A stretch of 64,000 bases of DNA from Letharia columbiana (GCF_014066305.1 NW_023501062.1:300501-364500); one strand, 5' to 3'. Numbered from the stretch's first letter, positions 35,601 through 47,986 are shown. The notes: generated from the letters alone by a model not told the origin. Translations and numbers: made by a program.

Positions 35601-35965
35601 GTCTCTATGTCGATGATGGCGCGAGTCTGGTGCCGAACGCAACGCTTTACGTCGAGGTAAGCCCCTTTGCTCTCTTCGACTTGTCGCCCTGCGATGATCC
35701 GGTCTCTGATCCGGAATAGTTCACCGCTTCAAACAACGCTCTGTACGCCTCAGGGCGTGGTATGTATATAGACACCAACCCGCTCGCCAACGTCACTGTC
35801 CTAGGCGTTCAGGATGCCGTTACTAATGTGTCGCTGAACGGCATGGCTGTAGGGGGTAGCAGTGTCAATTATAACGCGTCAAGCAAGGCATTGACGGTGA
35901 CGGGCCTCAACAATGCGACCAGCGCAGGGGCTTGGAGCAAGGACTGGGTACTGAGATGGGGTTGA
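32688..35965 (+). CDS. Secreted alpha-glucosidase, glycoside hydrolase family 31
   Basis: Extracellular retaining alpha-glucosidase (maltase type) releasing glucose from maltose and starch oligomers. Four exons, 32688-33421, 33485-34927, 35089-35656 and 35720-35965, give 996 aa, the usual size for fungal GH31 enzymes. A signal peptide (MFHSPLSIFNLFIFCTLQL) precedes the mature N terminus. Domain landmarks are VCPGYTASNV, LYGLGETIHALRLGNNFTKT, FTFGFHQCRWGYANW and IWTDIDYM. The nucleophile is Asp near residue 502 in WIDMSEASSFC and the acid/base Asp near 670 in HWGGDNTSLF. FGVDTCGFNGNTDEELC and FPFYRNHN (formed across intron 2) follow. Many Asn-X-Ser/Thr sites fit a glycoprotein. A Ser/Ala-rich insert (about residues 560-585) is low complexity. 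Intron 2 (161 nt) is unusually long. Confidence 0.95.
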
Positions 35966-36445
35966 GCCGCTTGTGAACAGAGGGCCAAAGGAGGAGAATC
36001 CTGTTAGGCGGTCATGAAAGGCAACGATGTATCTTACGTGATGGCACTCATGATTATATGAAAAAGACGATGAGATAACGCCGAAAACACGACGCTCATA
36101 CTGTGATCGTTGAAGGTTGTAGTTTGTTTGGGACGAGTCGCTCTCTCGCTCTTGAGCTCAACAATGGACGAGTCTGTACACTACTTGGCCGTTTCTTGTG
36201 GTCTGATGACCAGGAAAATGAATGGTCAGTCATATTGCTGCTGGCTTCTTGCTAGCAAAGACGGGCAACAACCACTGCTCAATGGTTCCTGCCGATGCTG
36301 GAAGATGTCCGCCTGCTTAGCGGCCCCACCACCATTGGGACGAAGGTCGTCTTGGACGGAAGGGTCTCCGGCTCTCTGCTTCTCCTGACTGCCGTTGAGG
36401 CGTCAACGGAGGCAATCCCTTTTGCTCCCGCCAACTGACCGGCTA
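35966..36445. other. Intergenic region between convergent genes
   Basis: About 480 bp between the 3' ends of the alpha-glucosidase and PP4 subunit genes. Nothing beyond 3' untranslated sequence is visible. Confidence 0.5.
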
Positions 36446-38023
36446 TCACAAAGTCGTACTATCCACCGCATCCGGTCCCTTGTTCTCACCACTTTCGTCT
36501 GCCGCCCCATCGTCGCCCTCCGCGACTCCGTCCGCATCCGCAACGACTATGTCCCCGTCGCCGTCTTTGGTCTCATCCTTCTCGTCCCCCTTTTCCTCTT
36601 CCTCATCCGGCGCCCTCCCGACCGTAGCTGCCATCGTCTCACCCTCCCCCCTCCGTCCCAACGCCCCCTCAAGGTCAATCCCACCCGCCAATCCACTTCC
36701 CGGAGTCTGCGGTCCCATGTCCTCCATCCCTATCACATCCGGGCCTCTCGCATGCACAGACTCAATTTCCTCGGAGTCCAGAATGTTTTCGACATCCCCA
36801 CCCACAGCTCTTGTCGCAGCAGCCGAAGCGGCGGCACTGCTGCGCGTGACCCTTCCGTTCGGTGTAGGTGCTGGTACAGGCACGATTCCGGCTTCTTGTT
36901 CTTGACGTAGCAGTTCTCCTTGGGTGATTCCGTGGCTGATGTTGCTGTCGTCGCGGGGGTGGGCGCTGTGTACACCGTTCACGTTCACCGTGACCGTTTC
37001 CACCGATCCAGCTCCGTTTGGTCCATCGATGACGCTTGTGCTCTCGGTCCTCAAGTCGCTGGTTGGACCGTTATGGATCGGCGTCGGACTCCCCGTAAGC
37101 CTTATCCAGGGTATCTCCGTCAGCTCAGCCCCGCCAATGAAATCCTTATCCGCCGAACCAGGACTCGGCGATGACGTGCCATTGAGGAGACGACCATTCG
37201 TAGTAGCTGCAGGAGTGAGCGTCGCGAGAGGGAATACGGAAGCTGGACTGGCGACTGAGACGATTCGGTCAAGGGCGCGGAGGTAGGAGGGCAGCGTTTT
37301 ATAGTGGTTGGTGGGGTAGAGGAGAAGCTCGGCAAGGCGTTGGGCCGTGTGAGGTGGGGCGGTGGGGAAGCCGGAGCGGAGGGTGGATTGAATGGTACTG
37401 AGGAGGGAGAGCAGTGGGGGTGGGAGGGTGTTTGCTGGTGGTAGGGCGGCATTGTCGGTTGTTGGAGAGGATTCGGTTTTGATGGTCGATTTTGAGTCTT
37501 CTGTTGATGGGTCTGCCTTGATGCCGGCTTGCTCTTCATTCTCGGGAGCTTCCTGTTTCGTATCTCCAGACTCTTCTTGGAAACTTGGTCTCTCTCTGAA
37601 CGGTTCCTCCTTCAATGGCGGTTCCCGTTTGATGGATACATGTTCTTCTTTCAGCGACGGTGGGAGGGATCCCGGTAAAGGTATCGATGGCGTAGGGAAG
37701 TCATTGTAGGCGATCTAAGTGCGTTAGTCACCGTCGGTCGAGTAAGCTTCCAAAGGTTGTACGTACATGGTCCAATCTGGGCAACAGGCGGTCTAGTAGG
37801 CCAGGCCACTCTGCACTGTATGAAGCTCAGTCCATGTGCCGGTCTAGGACGTAGTGCTAGCCACTGCTGTTAACAAGCTTACTAGTCCATCTTGCCATCC
37901 TTGGTCAATTCTTCTAACAGTGCATCATCTACGAACCCAGAGTCAGCGGGCTCTGGTCTTGGTGGTGTGTTTTTCTTGAATGAACGGAAATGTATATGGA
38001 CGGGCGTGCTGACCTGACGCCAT
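36446..38023 (-). CDS. psy4: Protein phosphatase 4 regulatory subunit 2 (PPP4R2/Psy4)
   Basis: Regulatory subunit of the PP4 phosphatase, which acts in recovery from DNA-damage signalling. Four exons on minus: 38014-38023 (only 10 nt, ATG GCG TCA G), 37883-37928, 37767-37815 and 36446-37714, giving 457 aa with all phases consistent. The N terminus reads MASDDALLEELTKDGKMDYA and then EWPGLLDRLLPRLDHIAYND. The family signature is AQRLAELLLYPTNHYKTLPS followed by YLRALDRIVSV. The remaining two thirds are disordered and acidic (EEEEKGDEKDE), as in other members. The branch-point and splice sites of all three introns are standard. An overlapping 171-aa open frame on plus is a shadow of the biased codon use here. 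Confidence 0.85.
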
Positions 38024-38676
38024 GCTCTCTCTGTTTGGGGGCGATGGTGGGCAATACAACAAAGACTCAATGATTCGGAGCTCGGAGCATTAATATAACG
38101 GCTGTTGGAACATCCCGGCGCGTCAACAATGACTTTAGATAACGGCTACGACGTCGACAAGTATTTTGTCGCACTATATAAATTATTTGTAGTATTAAAA
38201 GCATGACCTTTGCCCACAATAATTCTATTTGACATTCTATGTATTGGGAAATGGCCGTTTCATACACGATACATCCTGGACTGACTTGACTATCTCTACT
38301 CCAGTCCACAACAGCTCCTTTTTTTCACCGCGCTCTTGGAGTTCCAACGAGACGACATCTAAAACATTGGGAGTGAAATCGTTCTGAAACGAGAATGGTC
38401 AATTTTGGTCATGATGTCCGCGAAAGCCATGAACGCCACATCACACCAGTTCCTGCCATCCCTAATCGTGAAATAGAACAGATAGTATCGGAGGGATAAA
38501 AATAGGCATACATCGACCACGAAGGGCCTCAGGTATCAAAATTGCCAAACACCAGTGATATCGAATGCACATCCGGGCAAGACTTCCTGTGCTTGCCTCG
38601 CCTGACTGTTTGATAATTCCCTTATTCTTCCCAAACAAGAACGCCGGCCAACCTTTCCGAAAGATGTGCTTCCCGT
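38024..38676. other. Intergenic region between the PP4 subunit and UPF0658 genes
   Basis: About 650 bp. It includes an A/T-rich segment at 38170-38210 and no supported coding sequence. Confidence 0.45.
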
Positions 38677-39922
38677 TCAATCAATCGTCATACGGCTGGG
38701 TACTGGACCATGCGAGAGATTAGGCATCTCCATCATATTTGGCTTTTCATCTTCGCTTTCCACTTTTCGATTCGCGATGTAAGGCTTTAGTCCGTGTCTG
38801 AAGTTCAAGGCGCACATAGTGGCGTTAATGATGGTGAGGATAATCAGAACGATTGTGATCACTGCAAAAGAAGTGAGGCTTTTGCGAGCAGGTAGATAGC
38901 GCTTGGCCCTTTGGGTTTTTTGATACATCCGGACGAGCTTGAAGAGGAAGTAGGCCAGTCCTCCAAAGTAAAGGATCTAAGCCGAGCAATGTCAGCAAAT
39001 CTCGCTTTTGACCCTCGAGCCCGGAATGCTTACAATGGTGGCAACCATGCCCGACAAGCTCTCCTTTCGAGTAAAATACCCGGCCATAACAAGGATGAGG
39101 ATTGTGACTGGGATTGCGGCGATCGTCAGACCAAACTCAATATCCTTGACATCCACGACGACAACCACGAATTGGACGGTGAACCCAAGAAAGAAGAAGA
39201 AGTCGAATTTGAGGAGGGCGATGTAGATCTATGAGCACAGATTAGTGAGTTCGGCAACCAAATTTCAAGCTATTCAATGTACCTGATATGTTAGGTACCG
39301 CCTTTTCATCCTCAAATCCGCACTGATATGCTTGTAGATGGTCCAGGCGAATTCGTCGTAGATTTTTCGTGCCACAATTGACATGGCAATTGAGCCTACT
39401 GCTATCACGCAAGGAATCGCGATGAGAAACGGCTTGACAGCACTCCAGGTTGTGGAAGTTCCACGAGAACCCAGACTTTTCACAGCGTCATCGATTTCAG
39501 CCATCTGAACGGCGGCATATATCAACAGACCGAGGTTGTAAAGGCAAAGCCCAATGATTTGAATTGTATTCTTAAGCCGAAGGGCATCGTAGGCCAGGAT
39601 CAGTTCGTAGACAAAACCGAAGATGTACAGAGTAAGAAAGGTTGGGATAGTATGTTGGTAGTCATTAGCGTCGGCGCCTTTAGGTGGTGGATGGAGACTT
39701 GTTTGAAAAAGAGCGAAGACGTATCTACAACTCCAATGTAAGCATATATCACATTCACCGGGCTGCGCAAATCTCAATCACGATGCGCTTTACAAGGTCG
39801 GAGGCGAGCACGTATCTTCCCTGGGCTGAGTCGACTTACGCTTCGAAGCCTAGGACTATGGCGGTCTGCACACAAGTCACCCCAACAAAGGCCCACGTCC
39901 ACACAGAATTTGGCCTATACAT
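38677..39922 (-). CDS. UPF0658 Golgi apparatus membrane protein
   Basis: Polytopic membrane protein of the UPF0658 family, annotated as Golgi-localised in fission yeast; molecular function unknown. Four exons on minus, 39840-39922, 39283-39724, 39034-39228 and 38677-38976, give at least 339 aa. The start MYRPNSVWTWAFVGVTCVQT leads into the first membrane segment, and the join to exon 2 reads LGFEAYVFALFQTSL. Further signatures are NDYQHTIPTFLTLYIFGFVY, LYNLGLLIYAAVQM, YKHISADLRMKRRYLTYQIY and FDFFFFLGFTVQFVVVVVDV. At least seven hydrophobic segments can be counted. The frame stays open about 150 nt upstream of this ATG, encoding a Gly/His-rich stretch like the disordered N termini of relatives, but contains no ATG. 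An extra 5' exon is therefore likely. Confidence 0.87.
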
Positions 39923-40913
39923 TTTCGATCTCGCCTGACCACCGCCAGCGGTATGGGTCGCAAAACCTTCGCGGTGATGGTAACCACCAGCGTACGCTCT
40001 GTCTGATGGCTGGCCTCCGAGGAGGGAAGCTGTGGCCTCGTGGCCCCGAATTTTGACGGTTGATGGCGAAGAATTGAAAGAGATGCCTCAGTGTAGCACT
40101 CCTGTTGGAGTGTTCGGGATCTATGAGACCAGGAGACCCAGTCAAGACCGCGAAGAAGATTCGACCTCTATGCGCTCCGCGGCTGTAGTAAACTGGCCTC
40201 CTAATTCAAGATCGACTCGCTGCCGCTTCTTTGACTACGTCGTTGTGCTAGACTGCGACGGAGGGCTGCGTAGGATCTGAAACGGGTTGGAGTCGAGGGT
40301 TTGAGATAGGTTGGACGACGAAGAATCCTTTGGCAGGCCCAGACAAAAATAAAGATCAAAGAGTTTGAGAAGCGTCGTTGAAGTGATAGGTAGGACTAAG
40401 ATAGGCGCGCGTTTGTTTGTGAGGACTGTCAGGTTGACCGATGTCGTTGTGTCATTGTGTCGTTGTGGTAGATTAGACCTGGTAGATGTCAGAAACGTCT
40501 GCTGCGTCTCTCTTCTCCCTTCCCTGCCACATGAGGAGGCGGCAACTAGACTCGATGAGGAATGGCTCTAATTCAACGAAACAATACCCGTATTCGACAG
40601 CAAAAAATCTTCAGTCACAGTCAAAATGGCTGACTGTAAACAGGAGGATTATATTAGAGATGAGAAATACGGCTGCTTCCACGCGGTAATTGGTCACTGG
40701 CGAAGAAAAGGCTGTTAACATTTAACGATGCTGCGCACAAGCCTCTTTTTCCCGGCTTGCATGAAACCTCGAACCTAGCTTATCATACAATCTCTCACCA
40801 TATTCTACTCTTTTTAGCCATCGAGCGCCAAAGCCATGCAATACTCATGCAATACTCCATGCTTGAACTCCGAGAAACAGACACCACCAACACCCTGCTC
40901 TTCCGAAATCGAC
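39923..40913. other. Region upstream of UPF0658 and downstream of the Kelch-BTB gene
   Basis: Almost 1 kb. The part 39923-40075 probably encodes more N terminus of the UPF0658 protein, reading GHEATASLLGGQPSDRAYAG in frame on minus before a TGA. The rest has no supported feature. Confidence 0.45.
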
Positions 40914-43291
40914 TCAGTTCAATTCCATACCCTCGTCTTCCTGCATTTCATTGTCATCCATCTCATCAGCAACATGACCTCCCTGTGCTCTGGCACTTCT
41001 CCTCGCCAGCTCACTGCCAGATCCACCAACACCAACCTTACCACCTCCGAGACCTCCCACCACCTCCAATTCCTCCCCTCCAATCACTCTACCGTCCACA
41101 TCGATTACCTCACATAATTCCATCATGCTGTGTCGACTCAGACTGCGGAAGCCCTCCGTCCTCACCACACGTCCCCAATGAGTCAGGCAGTAGTTGGCCG
41201 CACGTCTTCGAAGCCACTCCTCTTTCGCCGTTCCTGCCCGCTCCCACACCACCGCTGCATGCTCGACGTCTAACTCGCGACTGAGCCGACGAACGCACTG
41301 TAGACGCAGCTCTGGCATATCGTAAACATCAGACATAACAAGAAGGCCAGCAACTTCTCGGAGATCCGGACAGTACTCGGGATGCTTGTCAATGCTATCA
41401 GTATAGAGATAGTAGAGAAAAGCTCGGACAACGCTGTACGGCTCTTGAATGTGCATTTTTTTCGTATGAAATTCTGACATCTGCGACTTATAGACTCGGT
41501 TAAAGTGCGGCCAGCGAGCTTGCAAGATTAGCTTGTGCACGTGGATGGGGGTGGACGTCGAGTCCGAAGCATTCAAGAAGAATGGCGTCTGAGACGCATC
41601 TGTAGTCGTAACTATAGAAATTGCCGATACGTTGTCGTCATCCGTTGGATCGTCGTTGTTTGCGGTAATGGTAAAGTCGCTACCACTTGCCTCTGGCGCC
41701 CGATCAAACATTGACGCCAGATCTGAACCAAGGCTGCTCATGTGTGAGGTGGAGTGTGTGTCGGAAGCAGGCATTCTGGAACTCTCCGCACTAGGCTCCC
41801 ATGTCGACTCACTGCCCAGCAAGCCGAATTCGCGGAGGTCTATCGCCAATACATCGCTGAGGTACTCTTCGAGATTTGCAGCACCATTCTCCGAAGGTTC
41901 CATTGCACATCCGAGGAGCCAGGCCGTTGTTCCCTCCTCGTTTACCGCACAGTAATGCCAACGGTAAGACGGATCAAAAATCTCGGAACCTTCGGCAAGT
42001 CGTTGCCATTGTTGAGTACCGAGCTCGAGGGCTGAAAGATTACATTCTGATGGACGGATAGTGCCCGCTGGAGTAACGAAGTCCAGTAGGGCGCCAGAAG
42101 AATAGACGTGGAAATGTGTTCCTAGAGCCGGAGACGGAACATTTGGGCCTGATACAAACTTCGTGGACGTCATGGCTCCAGGAGCTGCGGGCTTGGCGAC
42201 AAGATTGGAGCTGCGGACCTGCACGCTACTTGAATTGGCAGTGTAGCTACCGCTTCCTCCTGTATGAACATGCTGCGCTGAAGGGTGTTGGCCGAAATGC
42301 GAACGTGGACTCGGCCCTGCTCTCTCCGTTGTGGACTCAGAAATACTGTGTGCCGGGACAGATTTGAAGGCAGGACTGTTCTTCAGATCTAGTGACCATA
42401 ATTCGCCAGTACGCTCCATGTCAGGCCCTAGACCGCCAAAGACCCATATGCGGCCTCCCCATATCCACGTAGAATGGTCGAAGCGTGCGACGAAAGTCCA
42501 GGATCTAGACCAGGTCCATGTCTTGAGGTCAAGGTAGCATATCTCATCTAGTGTGTAGGTTTCCACGCCAGCTAGACCTCCAACAATGAAAAGCTTGTCA
42601 TCGTAGACCGCTGCGGCATGTCTTGCTCGGCCTTTTGGTATGGGACCTTTGATTTCGGGCTGAGTCCAATGAGAAGTTGCGAGATCGTATATAACGACGT
42701 CAGAGAGATATTCCCGATGCTCGTTCTCGCCGCCGTAGACCAGAAGCTTTGAGCCTTGCCAAAGGCAAGCGGTATGACCTGACCTGTGCGTTAGCTCATG
42801 CTTATCAAAGGTCTATTGTGTCTTTATATTTACCCATCCGCACGCCTGGGATATCTCCGTAGTTGTCCACAAGTGTCCATTGCAGCGTATGTAGGTCTAG
42901 CCTCAGGACATGATTATAGACTGTTCGCGTGTCAATTCAGTCTCTGATTAAGCCTCAAGCGGGCGAACATAGATTAACGGGGAATCCTACCCTCATCAGT
43001 ATACTGGTCGAAGCCCCCGAATGCATAGATCTGATTCTTTCCACAATAAGTCACGGAAGCATTGACCAAGCAGGCGGGTCTTTGCCCGCAAGTCCTTGAC
43101 ACTTTAGGCTTGTAGCTTTCTTTTGACATTCGTGCTCTCTTGGAAGGACTGGCGGGCATAAGGTAGGTATTGTTTGACGAAGATGCGACTGAAGGTGGTG
43201 CTCTTGCTCCGTGACCAATGCCACTCCAACCGCCGGAATAAGCTTGTGCTTGTTGGAAGCCAGAGCTTGTTCCACTTGGCTGTTGATTCAT
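40914..43291 (-). CDS. Kelch-repeat and BTB/POZ-domain protein
   Basis: Cytosolic adaptor combining a Kelch propeller with a BTB domain, an arrangement found in LZTR1 and fission-yeast Ral2. Exons on minus: 42991-43291, 42834-42920 and 40914-42778 (introns 70 and 55 nt), 750 aa. Kelch blades read YCGKNQIYAFGGFDQYTDEV, GHTACLWQGSKLLVYGGENE, AAAVYDDKLFIVGGLAGV and STWIWGGRIWVFGGLG. The middle is Ser-rich and disordered. The BTB domain starts around residue 545 (STPIHVHKLILQARWPHFNR) and continues with EPYSVVRAFLYYLYTDSI and a BACK-like helical segment. The C terminus is Gly-rich and then acidic. A function in Ras regulation or ubiquitin ligase targeting would be by analogy only. Confidence 0.87.
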
Positions 43292-44013
43292 GGTTGAATT
43301 TATGGTACTGTACGTTTCATAGAAGATGTGTAGGTCCTAAGCATGAGTCCATGGCTACCTTACAGATTCGGAACTCCAGGATGTGTTAGCAGGGTTGGGT
43401 TGAATGCATGATCTTGTCTGCAGCTGCAATAATACTCTAAAGTATTTACTGTATTAAAGTAGGTTCGGAATGTTTCAAGCACCAGGCAATAATGACGGTG
43501 AATGATCGACACCTCATAGGGCTGAACCAAGATTCCAGTTCCCGTTGCTGGGCAACAACGCTAGCGCCATTACGCTTGCTATGTTTATGCCGGGACTGAG
43601 CTTCTTGCTTTGTCCTTCACCAACCTCTTCTCTCCGCACATTCCCCCATCTCCAACTCCCTGCATTTATTGCAAACATCATTACCTTACGCACGAGACAT
43701 CTCTACAATCCATTAGACCATTCCAACATTGTTGATCTGTTCGACCCACCGATTGCAAGAGCTTCTCTGCTAAGGAACCCAATTGACAGCATCTTTTCCG
43801 GCTACACAACATCGACTATTAACTAACATACCCAGGATCCATTTACTTGAGACTCTTGGGATCTCGTACGAGTCCGGAACATAAACAGCGACATTTGACA
43901 ATCTCTCGCTGGTCAATTGAACTATTACTAACCTGAGGACCACCGGTCTTCTTCACAGCAAAACCGATCGATACATTAATTTGTCCATTCGATCCTACTA
44001 TTCATCTTTCACA
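43292..44013. other. Divergent promoter region of the Kelch-BTB and CDC20 genes
   Basis: About 720 bp with starts on both sides. It has a TAAAGTATTTACTG/TTAAAGTAGG-type tract (43437-43465) like other intergenic regions here. No gene is supported. Confidence 0.5.
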
Positions 44014-45920
44014 ATGGCAACCGCTTCGGTGTCAACCCCACTCAAGAGTCACCACGGCATCTTCTCCACACGCACAGCTGGCGGACGTATACCACTCACA
44101 CCGTCACCACGCACAAGAACAACAAGCCTTGCCACCAATGTCTCAAGTACCTCGTCTCCGTTTACACCTCCTCGCCAGACAACCGAGTCGACTCGCATAG
44201 TCTCGCAGTCAGCATTTGGCAATGTGACTTCCTACTTTTCAAGATCAACTTCTAGGAATACTTACCGAGACTCACCAAAGTCAAATATTGCCAAAGCGAA
44301 GAAATCCCCCAAGCACCTCGAGCTTGGTGTCTCGGACTGGACGTTGACCGGGACTGGGACGACCGTTGGGCAGACGCCATCAAAGAGTGCCAGCCGAAAG
44401 AAAGGTCCACTTCGAACGAGATCAGGCAAGACTACAGTCCGCCTTGAAGCTGGAGATCGCTTTATCCCTAATAGAAATGCAAGCGAGGGCATAGTCACAG
44501 CTGGTTCTGGCAAGCTTGATGAAAGCCATCGACCAAAGGCTAGCAACGGTGAGGGCTCAACAGTTCTGGCGAATGCTGTCAGTGCATTTGATCTTGGTGG
44601 CCTTGCTGCAGAGGATGATGCCACAGTAGCGCTTGAGGGGCTTAACTTAGGAGACGGTGACGAGACTTCTTCGTACACAAAGCCTGCTCCAGATACCCTA
44701 GCGTACGAATCGTCATTAGCAACCGCATGTGGTGTTTCACTTAATACCCGCATCCTCGCCTTCAAGCCCGCACCACCGGAGTCGTCAAAGCCGATAGATC
44801 TCCGGTCACAGTACAATCGTCCACTAAAGCCTGCCAATGCAGCTTCTGCCCAATTCCGACGAAGAGTACTCACTGCCCCTGAGCGAGTCTTAGACGCCCC
44901 TGGTCTCGTCGATGACTACTACCTCAACCTCCTGGACTGGAGTTCTGGCAACCAAGTAGCAATTGGGCTCGAGCGCAATGTCTACGTCTGGTCTGCTGAA
45001 TCTGGCACAGTCAGCTGCTTGCTGGAGACCGCTGCAGATACTTATGTCAGCAGCGTAAAATGGAGTGGAGACGGTGCTTATGTTGGAGTTGGTCTTGGCT
45101 CAGGCGAGGTGCAGATCTGGGATGTGGAAGAAGGCACCAAGCTTCGGAGCATGCATGGTCATGATACGCGCGTTGGAGTCATGGGCTGGAACAAGCACAT
45201 CCTATCGACTGGTGCGAGAAGTGGCTTGGTATACAATCACGATGTCCGCGTCGCCCAACACAAAGTTGCAGAACTTGTCTCCCACACATCTGAGGTCTGC
45301 GGTCTTGAGTGGAGAGCGGATGGTGCCCAGCTTGCCACTGGCGGCAACGATAATCTTGTTTCAATCTGGGATGCTCGGTCTCTAGGTGCACCTAAATTTC
45401 AGAAGACAAACCACCGCGCGGCAGTCAAAGCTCTGAGCTGGTGCCCATGGCAGCCAAACCTGCTAGCTACTGGCGGAGGCTCGTACGACAGACACATTCA
45501 TTTCTGGAACACAACAACAGGTGCCCGGACGAACAGCATTGATACCGGCTCACAAGTGACGAGCCTTCGTTGGAGCAACCACTACAAGGAGATTGTCAGC
45601 TCCAGCGGCTTCCCTGACAACTCCCTCAGCATCTGGAGCTACCCAACCTTGGTCCGGAACGTCGAGATACCAGCACACGAAACAAGAGTCCTTCATAGCT
45701 GCTTGAGCCCCGATGGCCAAATGCTGGCAACAGCGGGTAAGTTCAAAGTATTCTCGTTCGAGTGATGAGACAGTAGCTAACTATCAAATTAGCTGCGGAC
45801 GAGAGCCTCAAATTCTGGAAGATCTTTGAGAAGAAGCCTGGATCTGCATCAGCGATCTCGAGGGAAGGTGGCGTGACCGGCAAAGGAGGTGACATGGTGA
45901 AGCAGATGACGATACGATAG
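44014..45920 (+). CDS. cdc20: APC/C activator Cdc20 (WD40)
   Basis: Substrate-recruiting activator of the anaphase-promoting complex and the target of the spindle checkpoint. Exons 44014-45736 and 45793-45920 (56-nt intron) give 616 aa. The C-box is GDRFIPNR near residue 148. NTRILAFKPAPP matches the KILR-type Mad-binding neighbourhood, and RRVLTAPERVLDAPGLVDDY leads into the propeller. Seven WD40 blades are visible, for example LNLLDWSSGNQVAIGLERNV, LATGGNDNLVSIWD and LLATGGGSYDRHIHFW. The final blade ADESLKFWKIF is completed by exon 2, and the protein ends MTIR, the C-terminal Ile-Arg tail that docks on APC/C TPR subunits. That tail supports the splice and the stop. The IR tail and C-box also fit Cdh1, but the propeller entry motif favours Cdc20. 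Confidence 0.94.
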
Positions 45921-46930
45921 ACCTCACGAACCTGCATTGTGGGTGGTTTGAGGTTCATGTCTGTTTGCCCATGTCTTCTTGCAAGGGGTGGTCATTTTAG
46001 ATCATTCCAGGCCATTTTTGAGCAAGGGAGTTTGGGCTTTCCGGGCAATGATGTGAATCATGCATACCACTCCCTTAAAGCCAGCATTTTGTACATTAAG
46101 AGTCAATCAACACAGTCATTCATTCACTCATTCATACAAATAATACACTTATGTTCCAGAAGTGAGTTCCCTCCCACAGGCGAGACCCGGAATTCGCCGA
46201 ATTCCATCGCCTAAGTCCAGGAGATGGTGAAGATACCAACATAAAGCATGGCAAGAAATGTTCCAAATTCCCGAATTCTATCATCTTCTCTATTAGTTTT
46301 CAAGAAGTGGCCATCCCAGAGAGGATGATCATGGTAAGGACACAGAATAGGTAGACCATCCGGTACGGTAAGTGCGAGAAGTAGATACAGTAGAGAATTT
46401 CCGTGTCGTCTGCTACTAGTGCGTCTCAAACGATTGGTTTGCCCTGAGTTGGTAAGAGTGTGTAGCAGAAGTCATGCATATAGGGAAAATCACAATTTCC
46501 GAGTCCCACTGAGGCATGTCTGCCAGTTGCACTGTGGGACTTGGAAATTTTCGATTCTCTCCAAGTAATTTAAAGGTTTTCGGCCGCAAGATTGTCCCTA
46601 TGCATGACTTCTGCTACATACTCTTAACATCTTTAAAATAGTACGTGAGTCGTAATGTCCTTCGCATCCCCAAAACTTCCTGGAGGTATTCGAGGACGCA
46701 CGTAGACCTTTCAAAGTTTCTGGCAAGATTTCGGGTCCAATCCCGATGGAGGCATATGAACTCTCGGCAGATAGTTGAAACTGTCTTTCAATTAGGAATG
46801 AATTGTTGTATATACTGATTACCAGTATCGCGGGACTCCACTATAGACTTACCGAAGAATGCCCGATACCTATTTGATCATACCCATAGAGAATTTGAGA
46901 CCAGTAGCTCTGATTTTCCTGGTTCCTTTT
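45921..46930. other. Intergenic region downstream of cdc20
   Basis: About 1 kb containing the foldback element at 46453-46626 listed separately. The rest shows no gene. Confidence 0.5.
46453..46626. repeat. Nested foldback element, MITE-like
   Basis: A 174-bp element whose ends are inverted repeats. The left end begins taagagtgtgtagcagaag and continues tcatgcata; the right end is its reverse complement with one substitution and a 2-nt gap over about 32 nt. Inside lies a second inverted pair near 46493-46510 and 46533-46551 (aatttccgagtcccac against its complement with one mismatch). It has no coding capacity. The outermost TA could be part of a target site, but no clear duplication can be proved. 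Confidence 0.7.
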
Positions 46931-47759
46931 TTAACACGTCTCTAAGGTTCCCATCCGAGTGAATCGTTGAGAGGTCTGTTCAATGATGTAGAAATTTGTG
47001 AGGTCGCTGCGGGGATTAATTAGCACATAGAGGTATGGTGGTGTAGATATGACCGCATCAGCGATGGCGTAGAGCGGATCCTGAGCTGAAGGCGCCGTCT
47101 CGCGAATGATCACAGTACTCGTCGAGGATCTGCGTGCGCTTTCCAGGAGAGGCATGGAGACTAATTTCCTGGATTCTTGTAGGGCCATTTCATTTCTAGA
47201 ATAAAATAATGCATCAGGCCTAGAGAACGTCGTGGAGAGTTGTGGAGGTGGAAAGCTTCGGGGGAGGTTTGTAATTCCATCGTACGAACGTCCTCCCAGT
47301 GCTGTGTTGAGCGGTCGGCCTATTGGGCGGATGTTTTAGCTTTAGTAAAAGTAGAGCACGCTCAAGTATAAGACTTACACAATATCATTCGAACCTCGAG
47401 TTCTGTGCTTGTTAGGCACGGTCTTCTAAGTTTGTCATAGAGTGTGTATGCCCAATTCTTAGAATGGGGAAATACATTGAATCCGTATTTGGCGCGATCT
47501 TCCGACTTTATGCGGTGCTCATCTGGTATTCAACTTGAAGCTGTTGCTAATGATCGTCCAAACAGAGACCTGGAAATCTTTGCAGCTCACGAACATTGAA
47601 AGTGAAGAATAGCCACTCTGAGAATGCGCCATGTTGCCAAAAATGATTATGTAAGCGATCTTGGCAGACCTTGTCCCCTTCAACAATTCCCGCCAATCCA
47701 AATTCAACTTTTACATCACCCCCAGTGGTGAAACCGACCACGGCGATCAACAACAACAA
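46931..47759 (-). CDS. Unrecognised protein, spliced; start codon not found
   Basis: Four exons on minus can be chained in frame: about 47570-47759, 47379-47522, 47319-46931 with introns of 47 and 59 nt between them (47523-47569 and 47320-47378). Their joins read ELQRFPDEHRIKSEDRAKYG, KNWAYTLYDKLRRP, VRMILCRPLNTALGGRSYDG and SRNEMALQESRKLVSMPLL, ending TRMGTLETC. Splice sites are good and the reading has ordinary amino acid composition, so it looks coding. No ATG exists in the first frame before a stop near 47800, so a 5' exon is missing from the model or the gene has lost its start. I do not recognise any domain. It is divergent from toa1, whose first exon starts at 47987. Confidence 0.45.
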
Positions 47760-47986
47760 GGACGAAATACAACAGCGGAAAGGGAAAGAGAAGGTCTAGG
47801 AATGAGAGACTGAGGTGAGGTCGAGTGTCTGCAAGACACGGCCGCAGAGCAAGACCACCAACTTCGGCTCACATAGACCGGATCAAGCACCTCTTCCTCC
47901 ACATCACTGGGGCAGCAACCTATAATTCATCTCACCGTTCCATCCAGCCCAGCCTTCTTGCGGTATCTTGTTCGATTGCGGGCAGG

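Noticed and set aside
36395..36910. Plus-strand open frames of 140-171 codons opposite psy4
   Set aside because: They are shadows of the acidic, biased C terminus of psy4 and have Arg/Ser/Pro-rich nonsense composition.
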